Below, piece after piece: positions 20,714-32,405 of a DNA stretch of 37,207 bases (positions are counted from its first letter, which is position 1; each line of letters starts with the position of its first letter). Location: contig JNDT01001639.1 in assembly GCA_000697055.1 (NCBI GenBank), positions 1 through 37,207 on the forward strand, written 5' to 3'. Below the pieces are notes generated by a model. The model did not search any database. It had not been told where the DNA came from and saw only the letters and a list, made by a program, of their open reading frames with translations. The DNA is from Saksenaea vasiformis B4078. Taxonomy: Eukaryota > Mucoromycota > Mucoromycetes > Mucorales > Saksenaeaceae. Position numbers and translations under genes: made by a program.

Positions 20714-22602
20714 ATGACTGAAAACCCTCCTTTGGTTGCTATTGTCGGCGCTGGTCTCGTTGGCACTTTGAATGCTATCTACTTTGCCCAGCGTGGTTGG
20801 AACGTTGCACTGTATGAACTACGTGCAGGTAAAAAAAAAAAAAAAACCCTCACTTAGCTGAAAAATACATGACTCATTTGTCCTACTACTAGATATGCGT
20901 TTACCCGAACAAAAGGCAAAACAACGTGGCAAATCCATCAACTTGGCACTTTCAGAGCGTGGCTTGAGTGCTTTGAGAGCAACTCGACTAGACCTTGAAC
21001 AAACCATTCTTGACGCTGCTGTTCCTTTACATGCTCGAATGATTCACACAAAAGACGGTAAAACAATGTCACAAGCTTACTCGGCACATGGCAAGGTGAC
21101 CCAAACCCAATGAAACAAAACTTTCTGCAAGATCTAACCTCATTTTCTTCTTTCTTAGCATATCAATGCTGTGGACCGTGCACGCTTGAATGAATTGTTA
21201 CTGGATGCAGCCGAAAAGATGCCTAATATCACTATCTGGTTTGAGCACCGCTTAGAGTCCATCGATGTAGAAATGGGCGCACTCCGATTTTTGGTCGAGT
21301 AAGTAAAAAAGCACCGAAAAGCCATAATTGATGGGGTTTTTTCTTATTTGTGTGTGACTCACTGACGATCAAATTAGCTCCGACAAACATATCACTTATC
21401 ATGCCGATCTGATTGTAGGAGCAGATGGCGCCTATTCTAAAGTAAGATCGCAAATGATGCGAAACATCAGGTACAGAATGGCTGTTTGGTTTTTCTTTTT
21501 CTTTTTCTTTTTTTTTTTTTGGCTAAGAGAGGGTTCAACTGAACGGTGTATGATAATATAGAATGGATTATCAGCAGCAGTACATTGACACTGCTTACTG
21601 CGAATTAATCATGCCTCCCAAGATCAACAAGGAGGGTCAACGGGAATTTGCATTGGACCCAAACCATCTACACATCTGGCCGCGTCATGAATTTATGTTG
21701 ATTGCTCTTCCTAATCCCGTAATGTCTTATCGCCCATCTATCTTTCTAGAAAATCACTGACGTAGGGTTGCACAGGATCGCTCATTCACATGTACTCTCT
21801 TCATGCCTTTCAACATGTTCGAAACCATCCGTACCGAAGAAAAACTCATGGAATTTTTCACCGAGAACTTCAAAGATGCCATTCCCTTGATTGGCGAGGT
21901 GCATCTGAAAGAAGATTATTTTAATAACCCTAGAGGGTCCCTGATCACTGTCAAGGTAAGCTACAGGAAGAAAAAAAACACACACACACACATACACTCT
22001 GGAAAAAGCAGCCATCTGAATCATGTGTTTGATATAACGTCGTTCAGACTTCCCCTCATCATATCAGTGACAAAGTTGTCCTTATTGGCGATGCTGCTCA
22101 TGCAATGGTTCCTTTCTATGGTCAGGGTATGAATTGTGGATTCCAGGATGTGGAAGTGCTCCATGAAGTCCTGGACCGTCATATTGCACGTCCTGTCCTT
22201 GTCAATGGGTCTGTCCAAGGACTGCGAGAAGGACTGGAGAACTACTCCGCGACGCGTATCAAGGATGCACATGCTATCTGTGATCTGGCGATGTACAACC
22301 ACTATGAGATGCGTTCCGCAGTGGTTTCCTACCGCTACATTGCTCGTAAAAAGATTGAAGAGTTGATTCATTTCTGCTTCCCCCGCTTGATTATTCCCCT
22401 TTACTCCATGGTGAGTTTCTCAACCCTTCCCTATTCGGCTGCCGTTCAACGCTGGCATCGCCAGAGCTTCTGGCTAAACGTTGTCATGGGCTCCGTCGTG
22501 GTAGCCGCAGCTTCCACCGCCACAGTACTTGGTTTGCGACATCGTCACCATGCTAGACCTGCTATCGACACCATAGCACAGCTTGTTCGTAGATATACCT
22601 AA
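20714..22602 (+). CDS. BNA4: Kynurenine 3-monooxygenase, copy 1
   Basis: FAD and NADPH-dependent enzyme that hydroxylates L-kynurenine to 3-hydroxykynurenine on the way from tryptophan to NAD; it normally sits in the mitochondrial outer membrane. About 470 residues in seven exons. The N-terminal dinucleotide fold is VAIVGAGLVGTLNAIYFAQRGW. RGKSINLALSERGLSALRA follows, then the substrate-side Arg in HARMIH and a Tyr in AYSAHG. Later are GADGAYSKVRSQMMR, and in the last exon LIGDAAHAMVPFYGQGMNCGFQD and DLAMYNHYEMR, all typical of the family. The C-terminus has a hydrophobic segment after QRWHRQSFWLN (VVMGSVVVAAASTATVLGL), the usual membrane anchor. No break or missing key motif was seen. Introns are at the same positions and phases as in copy 2. 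Confidence 0.94.
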
Positions 22603-22652
22603 AAACGTGTTTTTTTGGGGGGGTACGAAATAGACATTTTTTTTATTATTTT

Positions 22653-23863
22653 TTATTTTTTGGGAAATTTGATTTCATCTGTTTGTTTGTGATGGGTCGT
22701 AAGATGCCATATGAGTCCCGAGACAGAACCAAACCCTCGTTGGTGGTCGCAATGCGCTACAAAACAACGATAGACTTTTGCCCCCGCATGCTGATAGCGT
22801 AGATGGAGAGACAGCTCCTGCCTCTTGAAAGTGTCTTTGCATATTGGACAAACCATGCCATAGGTTGAATCAATCACTGACCGCCAGTAACTGCGATGCG
22901 CACCTTCGCCTTCTTTCGATTGTTGCAACCGCGCTTTTCTACGCGATCTTCTGGGGTGTCTGTGGATCACCTTGCGTGTTTCAAGTTTTCTTGCCCGTTT
23001 CCTTGGCGGCTTTGTACGCTTGCTAAACTCTTCAAAATGAACAGCGTTTCTAGGAGAGCTTTGGGGTTATCGTGTTAAGCCAGTCAGTGAACGATGCTAT
23101 CTTTCTTTTTCTTTTTCTCTTTCTCTTTCTCTTACCCTCCTCTGGAAACCAGTTGGATTGAATGTTGCCGTTCAATATGTTGCATGAGCACTGGAAAGAA
23201 TTCAAAGGAGGATTTGCAGTCAGACGCGATACATGTATAAGGTTTTTTTGTTGAATGGACGCGTTTGTAATGGAGATAGACATCATAACGTTCTGTCAAC
23301 GATTCATTACATACAGAACACGCGCGCGCAGAGTGCACCTGCTCTGCGAGTGCATTCAAAATGGTCCCAGGCGACGTGCGGTCCTTTTTTCGGAGCTGCT
23401 TGTCTTCCTTAAAGATGAGATCGTCACGTCTATCACCGTCAATGCAAAATACAAGATCATCCGCTATTTTTCCATCATCATCACTCTCCTCGTCGGCAAG
23501 CAGATTATTGTCATCGTAGGAGCTTATCGTCTCACAATCAGAACTAAGAAGATCAGAGACATTCTCCAGACGCATGGCATGGTGGTTCACACAGGTGTCT
23601 TCCTCTTGTTTCAAAACGCGGTGGTCGTCGTTTGGATACGGTGTACCTGAAGGAACATGTTGCTCAAACTTAGAATGTAAACATCTGCCATCTTTCGCGT
23701 CTTGAATGTCAGTTGTGCCATTTGCCTCCAGGCTGAGGTAACTGTCACTGCCATTCATCGTGTCTTCTTCCACATCAGCATAAGAAGCAGCAGCATTTCC
23801 GCTGGTGTGATTGACTCCATTAGGAGTAAAAACGGATGTCTCTTTGGAAGTAGTTGTGCCCAT
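22653..23863 (-). CDS. C2H2 zinc-finger protein
   Basis: Putative DNA-binding protein of two exons. Exon 1 has a long acidic, Ser/Asp-rich half (LLADEESDDDGKIADD) and then two fingers, CSVCNESLTERYDVYLHYKRVH and YTCIASDCKSSFEF...MQHIERQH. The intron splits the Gly codon in SRGG|GTAAGAG, and its C/T-rich interior would otherwise add a stop. Exon 2 starts NAVHFEEFSKRTKPPRKRARK, a strongly basic stretch that may be a nuclear signal. It adds two more fingers, CPICKDTFKRQELSLHLRYQH and YRCFVAHCDHQRGFG...WHLTTHH, and ends EIKFPKK. The first in-frame ATG is at 23863 (MGTTTSKETS); the frame stays open further upstream without an ATG. It sits between the two KMO genes on the other strand, with its stop 50 bp from the stop of copy 1. 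I do not recognise a named ortholog. Confidence 0.85.
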
Positions 23864-24841
23864 AGGAGTCAACTTGGTTTCATTGAGGGAGGAACAAAGC
23901 ACGAGACCTCATACAGGAAAAAAAAAAAAAAAAACTTTAGCCTGTGGTACCCAAATCATGAATTCCATGCATATCAGCAGAAAAAGCAAACGCATGAAGC
24001 ATTGACACTCCGAATGGATCAACGCTTCTTCACGCCGTAAAAAAACGTCATAGGTAACTTGAAACGACAGATGGCATTAGGAAAAGGTTGCATGCACCTA
24101 TTGCTAGGGATTATCCGTGAGAATTAGTCACGACATATGTAAAATCATCCTCGAATTGAAGCATACGACGTTTCGTAGCGTTAGAATCGCTGCATAAAAC
24201 GGTTTTTTGTATCAAACCTTATTAAAAAATGGTCAACAAAGTAGTCCTGAGAGAAGAGCATTTCTAATAAGTGTGTCTTTGCTAGCCTCTCTTCGAAAAT
24301 TGCTACTGTCGACCTCTTTTCTTGCTTAATACCAGCAACAATCCCTTGAGTTCTTGCATTAGCCTTTGTCAGTCTTATTCTGTATGAGTAAAAGTTTTGG
24401 CTCTCAGTACCTAGTTAAATGTAAGCTCTTACCGTTCTAGGGAAAGAGCCACAGTGGATGACCTGTAACAAAGTAAACGGTGAGATGGACGCGTTTCTAA
24501 TGATGAACTAGCGCCATCAGCTTCTCCACTACCGTTTGATAGCCATTTCGGCTTTACAAGCGTAGGTTATGTGGCAATATGTGCATAGCATAACGTACAG
24601 GGAGAAACGGTAAAAAAAAAAAAAAAATTCGATGAAAGGCATAGTTTACTGCAAACTTATTTTTCAGTTTACGAAAGGCTAACAGTAAGTAACTTCATCG
24701 TGCTTTCTTAAAATGGTCCAACCTGTGATCGAGCTGTCATAATTTATTGCGACATCAACCATATCTATATGAGCACGATACGATCTTTCCTCTGACTTTT
24801 TTTTTCCTTTTTCTTTGAGACCTTTGTTACTTGTTCTAACG
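23864..24841. other. Divergent intergenic region (zinc-finger gene / second KMO gene)
   Basis: About 980 bp with no supported gene. Contains A runs at 23919-23934 and 24612-24627. The last 60 bp before the second KMO start are T/C-rich, like the stretch before copy 1. Confidence 0.5.
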
Positions 24842-26705
24842 ATGACTGAATCGCCTGCAAAAGTTGCTATTGTCGGTGCTGGATTGGTTGGCACACTGAA
24901 CGCTATTTATTTTGCCCAGCGCGGTTGGCTTGTTAAGGTCTACGACATGCGTGGAGGTAAGAAAAAAAAAAGAAAAAGGGTTGAAATTCTTCCTTGAACC
25001 TTGACTAAGCATAAGCTGCGAAAGATGTCCGATTGCCAGAAGAGAAAGATAAACTACGTGGTAAATCCATCAACTTGTCTCTCTCTGAACGGGGTCTCAG
25101 CGCTTTGAGAGCTACTGGCCTGGGACTGGATATACCCATTACGGAGGCCGCAGTTCCTATGCTGGGTAGAATGATTCACGCTGGGAAAGAAGGGGAACAA
25201 AGACCTCATCCTTATTCTGTGCATGGACACGTAACAACGAAAATAATAATAATAAGAAGAAGAATAAACAAGAGGTTAGCTAAAAAAAAAGTTTCATTAG
25301 TATACCCATTCCGTCGATCGCGCTTCGCTGAACGCTTTCCTGTTGGATGCTGCCGAAAAGATGCCGAACCTAGAGATTTTGTTCGGGTATCAGCTCATTT
25401 CTGCTGACATGGAGAAAGGTGTTCTTGAGTTTCGTCTCATGGAGTAAGTTAAAAAAAGAGAGAGGGGGAATAAGGTTGCAGCTTAACTTTCCTATAAATT
25501 GAAGTTCTTCTGTAATCAAACATCAAACGGATCTTTTGGTGGGAGCGGATGGAGCTTTCTCCAAGGTGCGATCGCAGATGATGCGAAAAGTCAGGTGCGT
25601 CTCGGGTACTTTATTGCATAATCCTAACGCCAACCCTGCGCATTTTAGGATGGATTATCAGCAAGAATATATCGATACACTTTATTGTGAGCTCGTTATG
25701 CCTGCACGTAAAGGCAAACATGGTCAGCTTGAATATCCGTTAAATTCTAATTACTTGCATGTCTGGCCACGCCATACATTCATGCTCGTTGCTCTTCCAA
25801 ATCCGGTAACGTATCTATAAAAAGAAAACAAAAAAAAGAAAGAAAGAAAGAAATGCAGCGATGACTGACATTCGCATCATATATCATCATCATCATCATC
25901 ATCATCATCAGGACTGTTCGTTCACCTGCACGCTTTTTATGCCTTCCGCCATGTTTCAACAGATCGATACGGAAGATAAGCTGATGGACTTTTTTAAAGA
26001 GCATTTTAGCGATGCTATTGAACTCTTTGGAGAAAAGCGACTCAAAACAGACTATTTTGCTCATCGTAGAGGAGCCCTGATCTCGATTAAGGTATGAAAC
26101 GCTATAAAAAAAATAAAAAGGATTACCACGTGCTGATATAAAAAAAAAAGGCATCACCCTATCATTACAAGGACAAGGTGGTTATTCTTGGCGATGCAGC
26201 ACATGCTATGGTCCCATTTTACGGCCAGGGAATGAATTGCGGATTCCAAGATGTGGAAGAACTGCATCGGATCATCGATAGCCATATGGATCGTCCTGTC
26301 AAAAGTGGCGGTGTTATCCCTGGCTTGAAAGCAGCCCTGGATACATACTCCGAAACACGTGTCAAGGATGCCCATGCGATCTGCGATCTGGCCATGTATA
26401 ATTATGTGGAGATGAGGTCGCACGTCGTGTCCCGACGCTATGTTATCCGCAAGAAGCTTGAAGGCATCATTCATTACTACTTCCCACAGCTTTTAATCCC
26501 ACTGTTTACGATGGTTAATTTCACCACGCTGCCCTACTCGGCCGTGACTCAGCGTTGGCATGATCAGGACTATTGGCTCAACGCAGCCGTAGGATCTGTC
26601 GCACTTATCGGAAGTCTAGCTATGGCTGCAGTTGCGTTCAGCTCCCGCTACATGGGCAGCATAAGATCACAAATCAGTACAGTAGTGAATAGGCTATGGG
26701 AATAA
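24842..26705 (+). CDS. BNA4: Kynurenine 3-monooxygenase, copy 2
   Basis: Second gene for the same kynurenine-pathway enzyme, also about 470 residues in seven exons. Motifs match copy 1: VAIVGAGLVGTLNAIYFAQRGW, RGKSINLSLSERGLSALRA, GRMIH with the Tyr in HPYSVHG, GADGAFSKVRSQMMR, LGDAAHAMVPFYGQGMNCGFQD, DLAMYNYVEMR and a hydrophobic C-terminal segment (AAVGSVALIGSLAMAAVAF). Divergence from copy 1 is spread along the protein and strongest in the linker after the substrate Arg and in the C-terminal tail, so the duplication is not recent. All six introns keep position and phase but differ in length and sequence; one carries an ATC microsatellite (25886-25910). Nothing looks broken, so both copies are probably active. 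Different timing, location or substrate preference is possible but not shown. Confidence 0.94.
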
Positions 26706-27361
26706 CCATCACATGAAACAAGGATCTGCCTGGTTTTTTTTTTCTCTGATGCCATAAAAAAAAAGCCATTTAAGCTCTCCGTATCCCTGACTCTCGTCGT
26801 CCACCTGTGCTTGTCAACGCAAAGCCTCTTCATGTTCAATCTTGGCCAATCACACACTGAGGACAAATTACCTTGGAATAATAATGTGTGAGTCAAATAC
26901 CTGTGTAAAGCAAAAGTGCACGGTATAGCTTCATTGTTGAGGGAAAAGAAAAAGAGAGAGAGAAAAGAACATAGTACCCATGTGTGTGTTTCACAGTTAG
27001 ATATGAGCCCAGGTTCTCAAATGAAGAGAGTGAAAACTGTAATCTACTTCGCCCAAATTTCATACTTTCTGGTGTCACGGTGGATTGTGATAGAAATTCT
27101 TTTCACTGCAAGATCTCCTGATGAGTAACGGATCAAAGTTTCAGGTTTCTCACGACAGACCACTAACTTTTCTTTTTCACATCAGGCACTAAAACTAGAC
27201 CTCTTGTAGAAACAAGATAACCATTTATGAAGATATCGTATTACCCTAGTTCTTAAGAATTGACAAATTTACAGTGTTTGTATTACATGTATAAGGCAAC
27301 GGTTATCAATACCAACATCTCTGCTGTTTCAGGTTTGCGTGGATGATGCCACATAGAAGTA

Positions 27362-27406
27362 GCATTACCAAAAAGAAAAGAAAAAAAAAGAAGCCTTTGG
27401 TAATGC
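27362..27406. repeat. 11-bp perfect inverted repeat
   Basis: GCATTACCAAA (27362-27372) pairs with TTTGGTAATGC (27396-27406) around a 23-nt purine-rich loop. A G run follows (27410-27418). It could be a hairpin in a transcript end or the remnant of a small transposon. Confidence 0.7.
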
Positions 27407-27718
27407 AAAGGGGGGGGGACCCATTGTAGCTAAAAAGGTTATATCTTAGCTTCATGGTAAAAAAACAAAAAAGCCCAGCGCACGAGGAATGTAAAAGTAT
27501 TGATTATCTTGTTCTTCAGCCGATAGCGGAAATTACGGGCGAGATCTCCGACTCAGTCTAGAAGATCAAGAACTGGACCGTTTCGTGAAACCCTGAACAA
27601 CATGCCACGAAAGCTTATACATCCAACTTGTCACCATCATGTCTCATCGTTTAATGAACACGAAATGACTTTCTCATGTTGTGTTATTAAAACAATAATG
27701 AACTGTTACTACCATTAA

Positions 27719-27756
27719 AAGAAAAAAAGAAAAAGAAAAAGAAAAAGAAAAAGAAA
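27719..27756. repeat. GAAAAA microsatellite
   Basis: Short array of A-rich hexamers (AAGAAAAAGAAA-like) in the region between the second KMO gene and the RhoGEF gene. Confidence 0.75.
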
Positions 27757-28443
27757 TAATGTGCATATTTGAGAGTATGTGTCGGGCTACAGAGTTTGTC
27801 CAGGAGCCTCTTACCTTAAAGGAATTGGTGATCTTATCCTTGTTCCGGTTCTTATTACAAGTCTAGCCAAGCCTTTTGTCACGCTATGTAAACATCAAAC
27901 GTTACATCCTGTCGCTTTTGACGGGATGAGCGCCTCATGGTGAGATTGCCATCATTAGGATGACCAGCATGAACAGAAGTGGACTCCAAGTAGAAAAGGT
28001 GTATGAGCCATTTTTAAAACAGCATGACCACAAAAAGACAAGGTGTTCTTTTGTGGTGTGTGGCTAGAACATTTTACACCAATGGGGTTTGTCTTAATGA
28101 GTGCTGCAATTAAAAAAAAAAAAAAGGCTTCACCCAGCCAAAATTTTTATTTATTCACGAAGGTGTGGCGTAACCCTAGAATATCCCTGTTTGGCTTACA
28201 ATAGCTCTTTTGCGTAACATCCTTTTAGCCGCTGGAATATGCAGATATCTGTGGCTGATTTGTTTCTTCAAAAATCTACCATGCTGGCACTGACCCGTTT
28301 TGTAAACGATGTCCTTCAGATTCAAAAAAGGATAGCAGACTTATTGGTATCACGAGTTGTTACACAAAGGGGACTGCCGCTGAAGTGAATTTCTCGTTGC
28401 TCCATAAGCTTCCAGGCGCGGGTCTTTCTCTTCATTCGTCTCC

Positions 28444-31400
28444 ATGCATCCCATCATGGCACAGTACCACAAACATGATGCTCCCAATCCCTCTCCATTG
28501 GACTCACTCAGCCAAGATCTCGGTAACATAATCAACAATTTTCGAACAGACCCACATGACAACACCGACTTGTACAATGCACAGCGAAACCGACAGGTAA
28601 AAAAAAAAAAAAAAAACCGGTTTAGCCCTTCCTCCAACCGTTCCTTTTTTTTTTTTTTTTTTACCTCTCAGGCTGGTTATAGCTATACGGTAGCAGCAGC
28701 AGCGACGAATAATCGATATACTTCTTTCTCAAAAACGGCGCAAAAATATACGACGACGACGACGACGACCACTTCAGTGCCCGATCCATCCCACGACCAA
28801 TTCGTGCCGAGTCATAACGATTTTGCCTACCCAGTTAGATCTGAAGTACTTTCGCCCCCATTATCCCCATCTCATATGCGACCTGTTGTCACCGGTCCGG
28901 CAGAGATTTCGGATCAGGGTATGATGTCGCCTCCACGGTCTAGTTCGTTACGACGCCAGGCATCCAATTCATCAAGAGCAACCAGTACGTTGGCTGGATC
29001 AACGACGAGCTCAAACAAAACACCTGCAAACGAAAACGATACGAAAGTGGAGCTTCACATGATACGAGTGTCCTATATGGCGCAGGCATTTATTGACGAA
29101 ATCAAACAACTGAATGAGACGAGAAGGATGTTTTGCACAGACGAATACCCCAACAGCTTTACTGGAGAGGAAGCTGTTGTAAGTAAATTTATCTTCTTTT
29201 TTTTTCATGCTATATCTGGAGCGAACTATTCAAATTGTTCTTTTTTTAGAATGTCATGCACCGCCTTTTCCCTGAAGGCCGCCCCGAAGGATTTTATCGG
29301 AAGATGGCACGCGCATTAATGCATACCTCTCCGCCATTGATTGCTCCGATTTTGTATTCCGAGAAATCGTTGAAGAAAAACAACTTGTATGATTCGCCCG
29401 ACGAAATCTACACCATTGTGGACGAAACATTGCTACAAGGCCTCCCTCAGGGCGTCTACTCCAGTTTGGCTCCCTGTTATACACCTTTTTGCGAACCAGG
29501 AAAAAATGGATGCTACGCCCCATGCTGTCCCAACAAGGTCATTATCCCAGCAGCCACCGATAGCAAGGTAAAAAAAATAAAAAATAAAAAAAAGGGAGCT
29601 GCCACACATGAGCTAACAGTTACCTTATCCTTGTTAGAGACCGGGAGAACTTGAACGTCATTTTTCCATGTCTTCATCGATAGCGTCGTCACACGATACG
29701 GTACAGTTCACACGAATTGTTTTTTTTTGTGGTTTGAGCAAAGAGCTAACCATTTTTGTGAGCATAGACCTTGTCGCGCGCCTGGTCAGCCAATGTGCCC
29801 CGCGAGATCTTGCAAAACACATCGCCAGAAGAAGTAAAACGCCAGGAGGCAATTCACGAATTAATCTATACAGAAGAAGATTACGTGCGCGATCTGAATT
29901 TGTTAGACGACGTACGTTCACGTTTGCGCTTTTTTCTAATGGTTTACTGATACGTTTTCCTGTACAGCTTTTTGCTACACCTCTTGCTGCTGCTCAGTGT
30001 ATCGATAGCGATCGACGTGAAGCGTTCTGTAACGAAGTGTTTAAAAATTATCGTGACATCCTGACCATTCACAAGGACCTTTACCGAGCATTGCGCGATC
30101 ATCAAGGTTTGTCTCAGGCCAGAGGAGGTGGTGGATTTGTGGACAAGGTTGGCGACATCTTTTTGCGCTATGCACCCAAGTTCATGGCCGCCTATACCGA
30201 ATACGGTCCCAACGTTTTGCTGGCTGAGTATGCTGTGAAGAAGGAAATGGCGGATAATATTCTTTTCCAAAACTTTATTCGTGAAAAGGAAAAGCAGGCA
30301 GAGACCAGAAAATTACCTTTCCGTCATTTTCTGATTCTTCCAGTGACACGCTTGCAACGTTACCCGCTGTTACTGAATGCTGTTTTGAAAAAGACGCCTG
30401 AGGATCATGTCGACCACAAAGATCTTGCAGCATGCGTTGAGATCGTGCGTAGTGTCGCATCCAAGATGGACGAAGGAACAGAGAAAACGAAGGAAATACA
30501 TCGTCTTTATCAGATCAATGATAGTCTACGATTTAAAGATCGCGTCTACGATTTGCAACTCACACAGCCAGGTCGCAGACTTGTGTACGAAGGTGTACTA
30601 AAACGACGGGCACATGTGATTGGCGAATCCATCGATATCCATGTGTTTATATTTGATCATGCTGTCTTGTTGAGCAAACCAAGAAAAGCAGCAAATAGTG
30701 ATGAAGATGAATACTACGTCTCGCGACCTCCTATCCCTATGGCGCTGCTGACATTCCATGAATCGACAGAAGGTTTACTCGGTTTGCGATCAATGAGCAG
30801 CAACTACATGACAGGCTACACAGAATCAGCTGTGAATGTTACCCCTCAAGCAGTATCGAGTAACCACGCTGTACCCGTTGTCATTGGGCATCTGGGACGT
30901 AACGGAGCTGACTATCTTCTCTGGGCCGAAAACACCGCGCGGCGTTCTGAATGGAAAGAAAAATTGATGGGAGCAAGAGAGGACTATGAAAAGTCAATCG
31001 AAGATAAAAAAGTGTTCGAAATGCGCACGCTGAGCGACACAACGTTTGCATTGACTGCAGTTCCTGGCGCGGGAGGCAGTCGTGGCAAAGTAACTTGCTC
31101 TATACCATTTAGTAAGTGAAAAAGCTTCATCCTTTCAACAACAACAAAAAAAGAAACTAACCTGCATGGCTAGCTGGTGCTGATGGTAGACGCATGGTCG
31201 CTATCAGTTCCCAGTCAGGCATTTGGATGGGACCTGAAGATAATAGCGGCCCACTTCAACAAGTGATGCCATTATCGGACGTTACCCAGATTGGCGTCCT
31301 TCAAGATCGTCACATCTTCCTCGTCTTGGCAGGTTCGTGTAAAGCTTCCCTTTATATCCTTTTTTTTTTTTTACTCATCTTACTTTTAGATAAAATGCTT

Positions 31401-32405
31401 GTGGCCTACGCACTGGATGACTTGGACCCAAGCAAAAACAGAAGACCACCGGAGAAACTTCCATTCCATAAGCTGGCTCATCATGTGTCTTACTTCAACA
31501 CGGGTGTTTGCAGTAACCGATCACTCGTAATTGCAATGAAGCGAAAAGGCATGGATAGTCACTTTAAGGTATTTGAACCTGTATGCGGCGATCTGCGAGA
31601 CCCCCGAAATGCCAAATATCTCTCAACGAAAACGAGTTTCTTGAGCAAACCAGCAGCATGGTTCAAGTTGTACAAGGTAAAATGATCCAGACGGAAAAAA
31701 GAAAGAGGGGCGGTACGACCTAGTGGCTAATCGATTTGCGTCTAGGAATTTTATATCGGTGCCGATTCATCTGCTGTCCACTTTTTGAAATCGCGAGTGA
31801 TGGTAGTCTGTGCTCGTGGATTTGAAATCATCGACCTCGAAAATCTCAGCATGAATCGCAATCTCCCCGACTTAGCCAACCCAGACTTTGCATTTATGCA
31901 TCAACAAGGCCGTGTCGAAGATCTGAAGCCACTAGGCATGTTCCGATGCAATGAAAACTATTTACTCTGCTACGACATGTTCGCATTTTTGGTGGACAAC
32001 CGCGGAAACTACGTTCGAAAAGCCTATCCACGGTAAGAATATGCATTTGGCGGGAAAAAAAAAAAGACAGTGGTACTAAATCTCATTTTATCCAGTATCG
32101 AATGGGAAGGTGTGCCTCACGCAGTTGCTTTCTCCTACCCCTTTGTTATTGCATTCAATGCGCAATTTATTGAAGTTCGACACGTTGAAACTGTAAGTAA
32201 TTAATGTCATGCTATCTGTAGTGCGAACTCAACGATATCCAAATTTTTCTAGGGTGAGCTAGTGCAAGTGTTTGTCGGCGATAACCTGCGGTGCCTGCAA
32301 TACCGTCAAGATTCACCATCATCATCATCAACAGTTATACACGGAGCCATGATGCATACATTCAAACGTGAATTCCAACATGTATTTCAGCTGGTTTGCA
32401 TTTAA
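28444..32405 (+). CDS. ROM2: Rho1 guanine nucleotide exchange factor, Rom2 type (DEP-DH-PH-CNH)
   Basis: Exchange factor expected to load GTP on Rho1 at the plasma membrane, driving cell-wall synthesis and the integrity MAPK pathway. About 1,120 residues in eleven or so exons. A Ser/Thr/Pro-rich N-terminus with a poly-Thr run leads into a DEP-like region (FIDEIKQLNETRRMF...LYDSPDEIYTIVDE). The DH domain begins AWSANVPREILQNTS, EVKRQEAIHELIYTEEDYVRDLNLLDDLF and contains the signature FLILPVTRLQRYPLLLNAVLKKT. The PH region follows (RLVYEGVLKRR...EWKEKLMGA). The CNH domain runs from about 31.17 kb (MVAISSQSGIWMG, RHIFLVLADKMLVAYAL) to the end (VPHAVAFSYPFVIAFNAQFIEVRHVET). The long open stretch from 29668 is not all coding: frame and homology require introns near 29710-29770 and 29910-29967. 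Start taken at 28444; a second ATG lies five codons in. Domain order is that of yeast Rom1/Rom2 and fission yeast Rgf proteins. Confidence 0.93.

Larger units (their letters stand above)
26706..28443. other. Intergenic region with a hairpin and simple repeats
   Basis: About 1.7 kb between the second KMO gene and the RhoGEF gene. No ORF joins by splicing into a recognisable protein. It contains the inverted repeat at 27362-27406 and a GAAAAA array at 27719-27756. Confidence 0.5.

Noticed and set aside
29668..31119. A single 483-codon exon for the RhoGEF
   Set aside because: The first part is out of frame with the DH domain; splicing near 29710-29770 and 29910-29967 restores the conserved residues.
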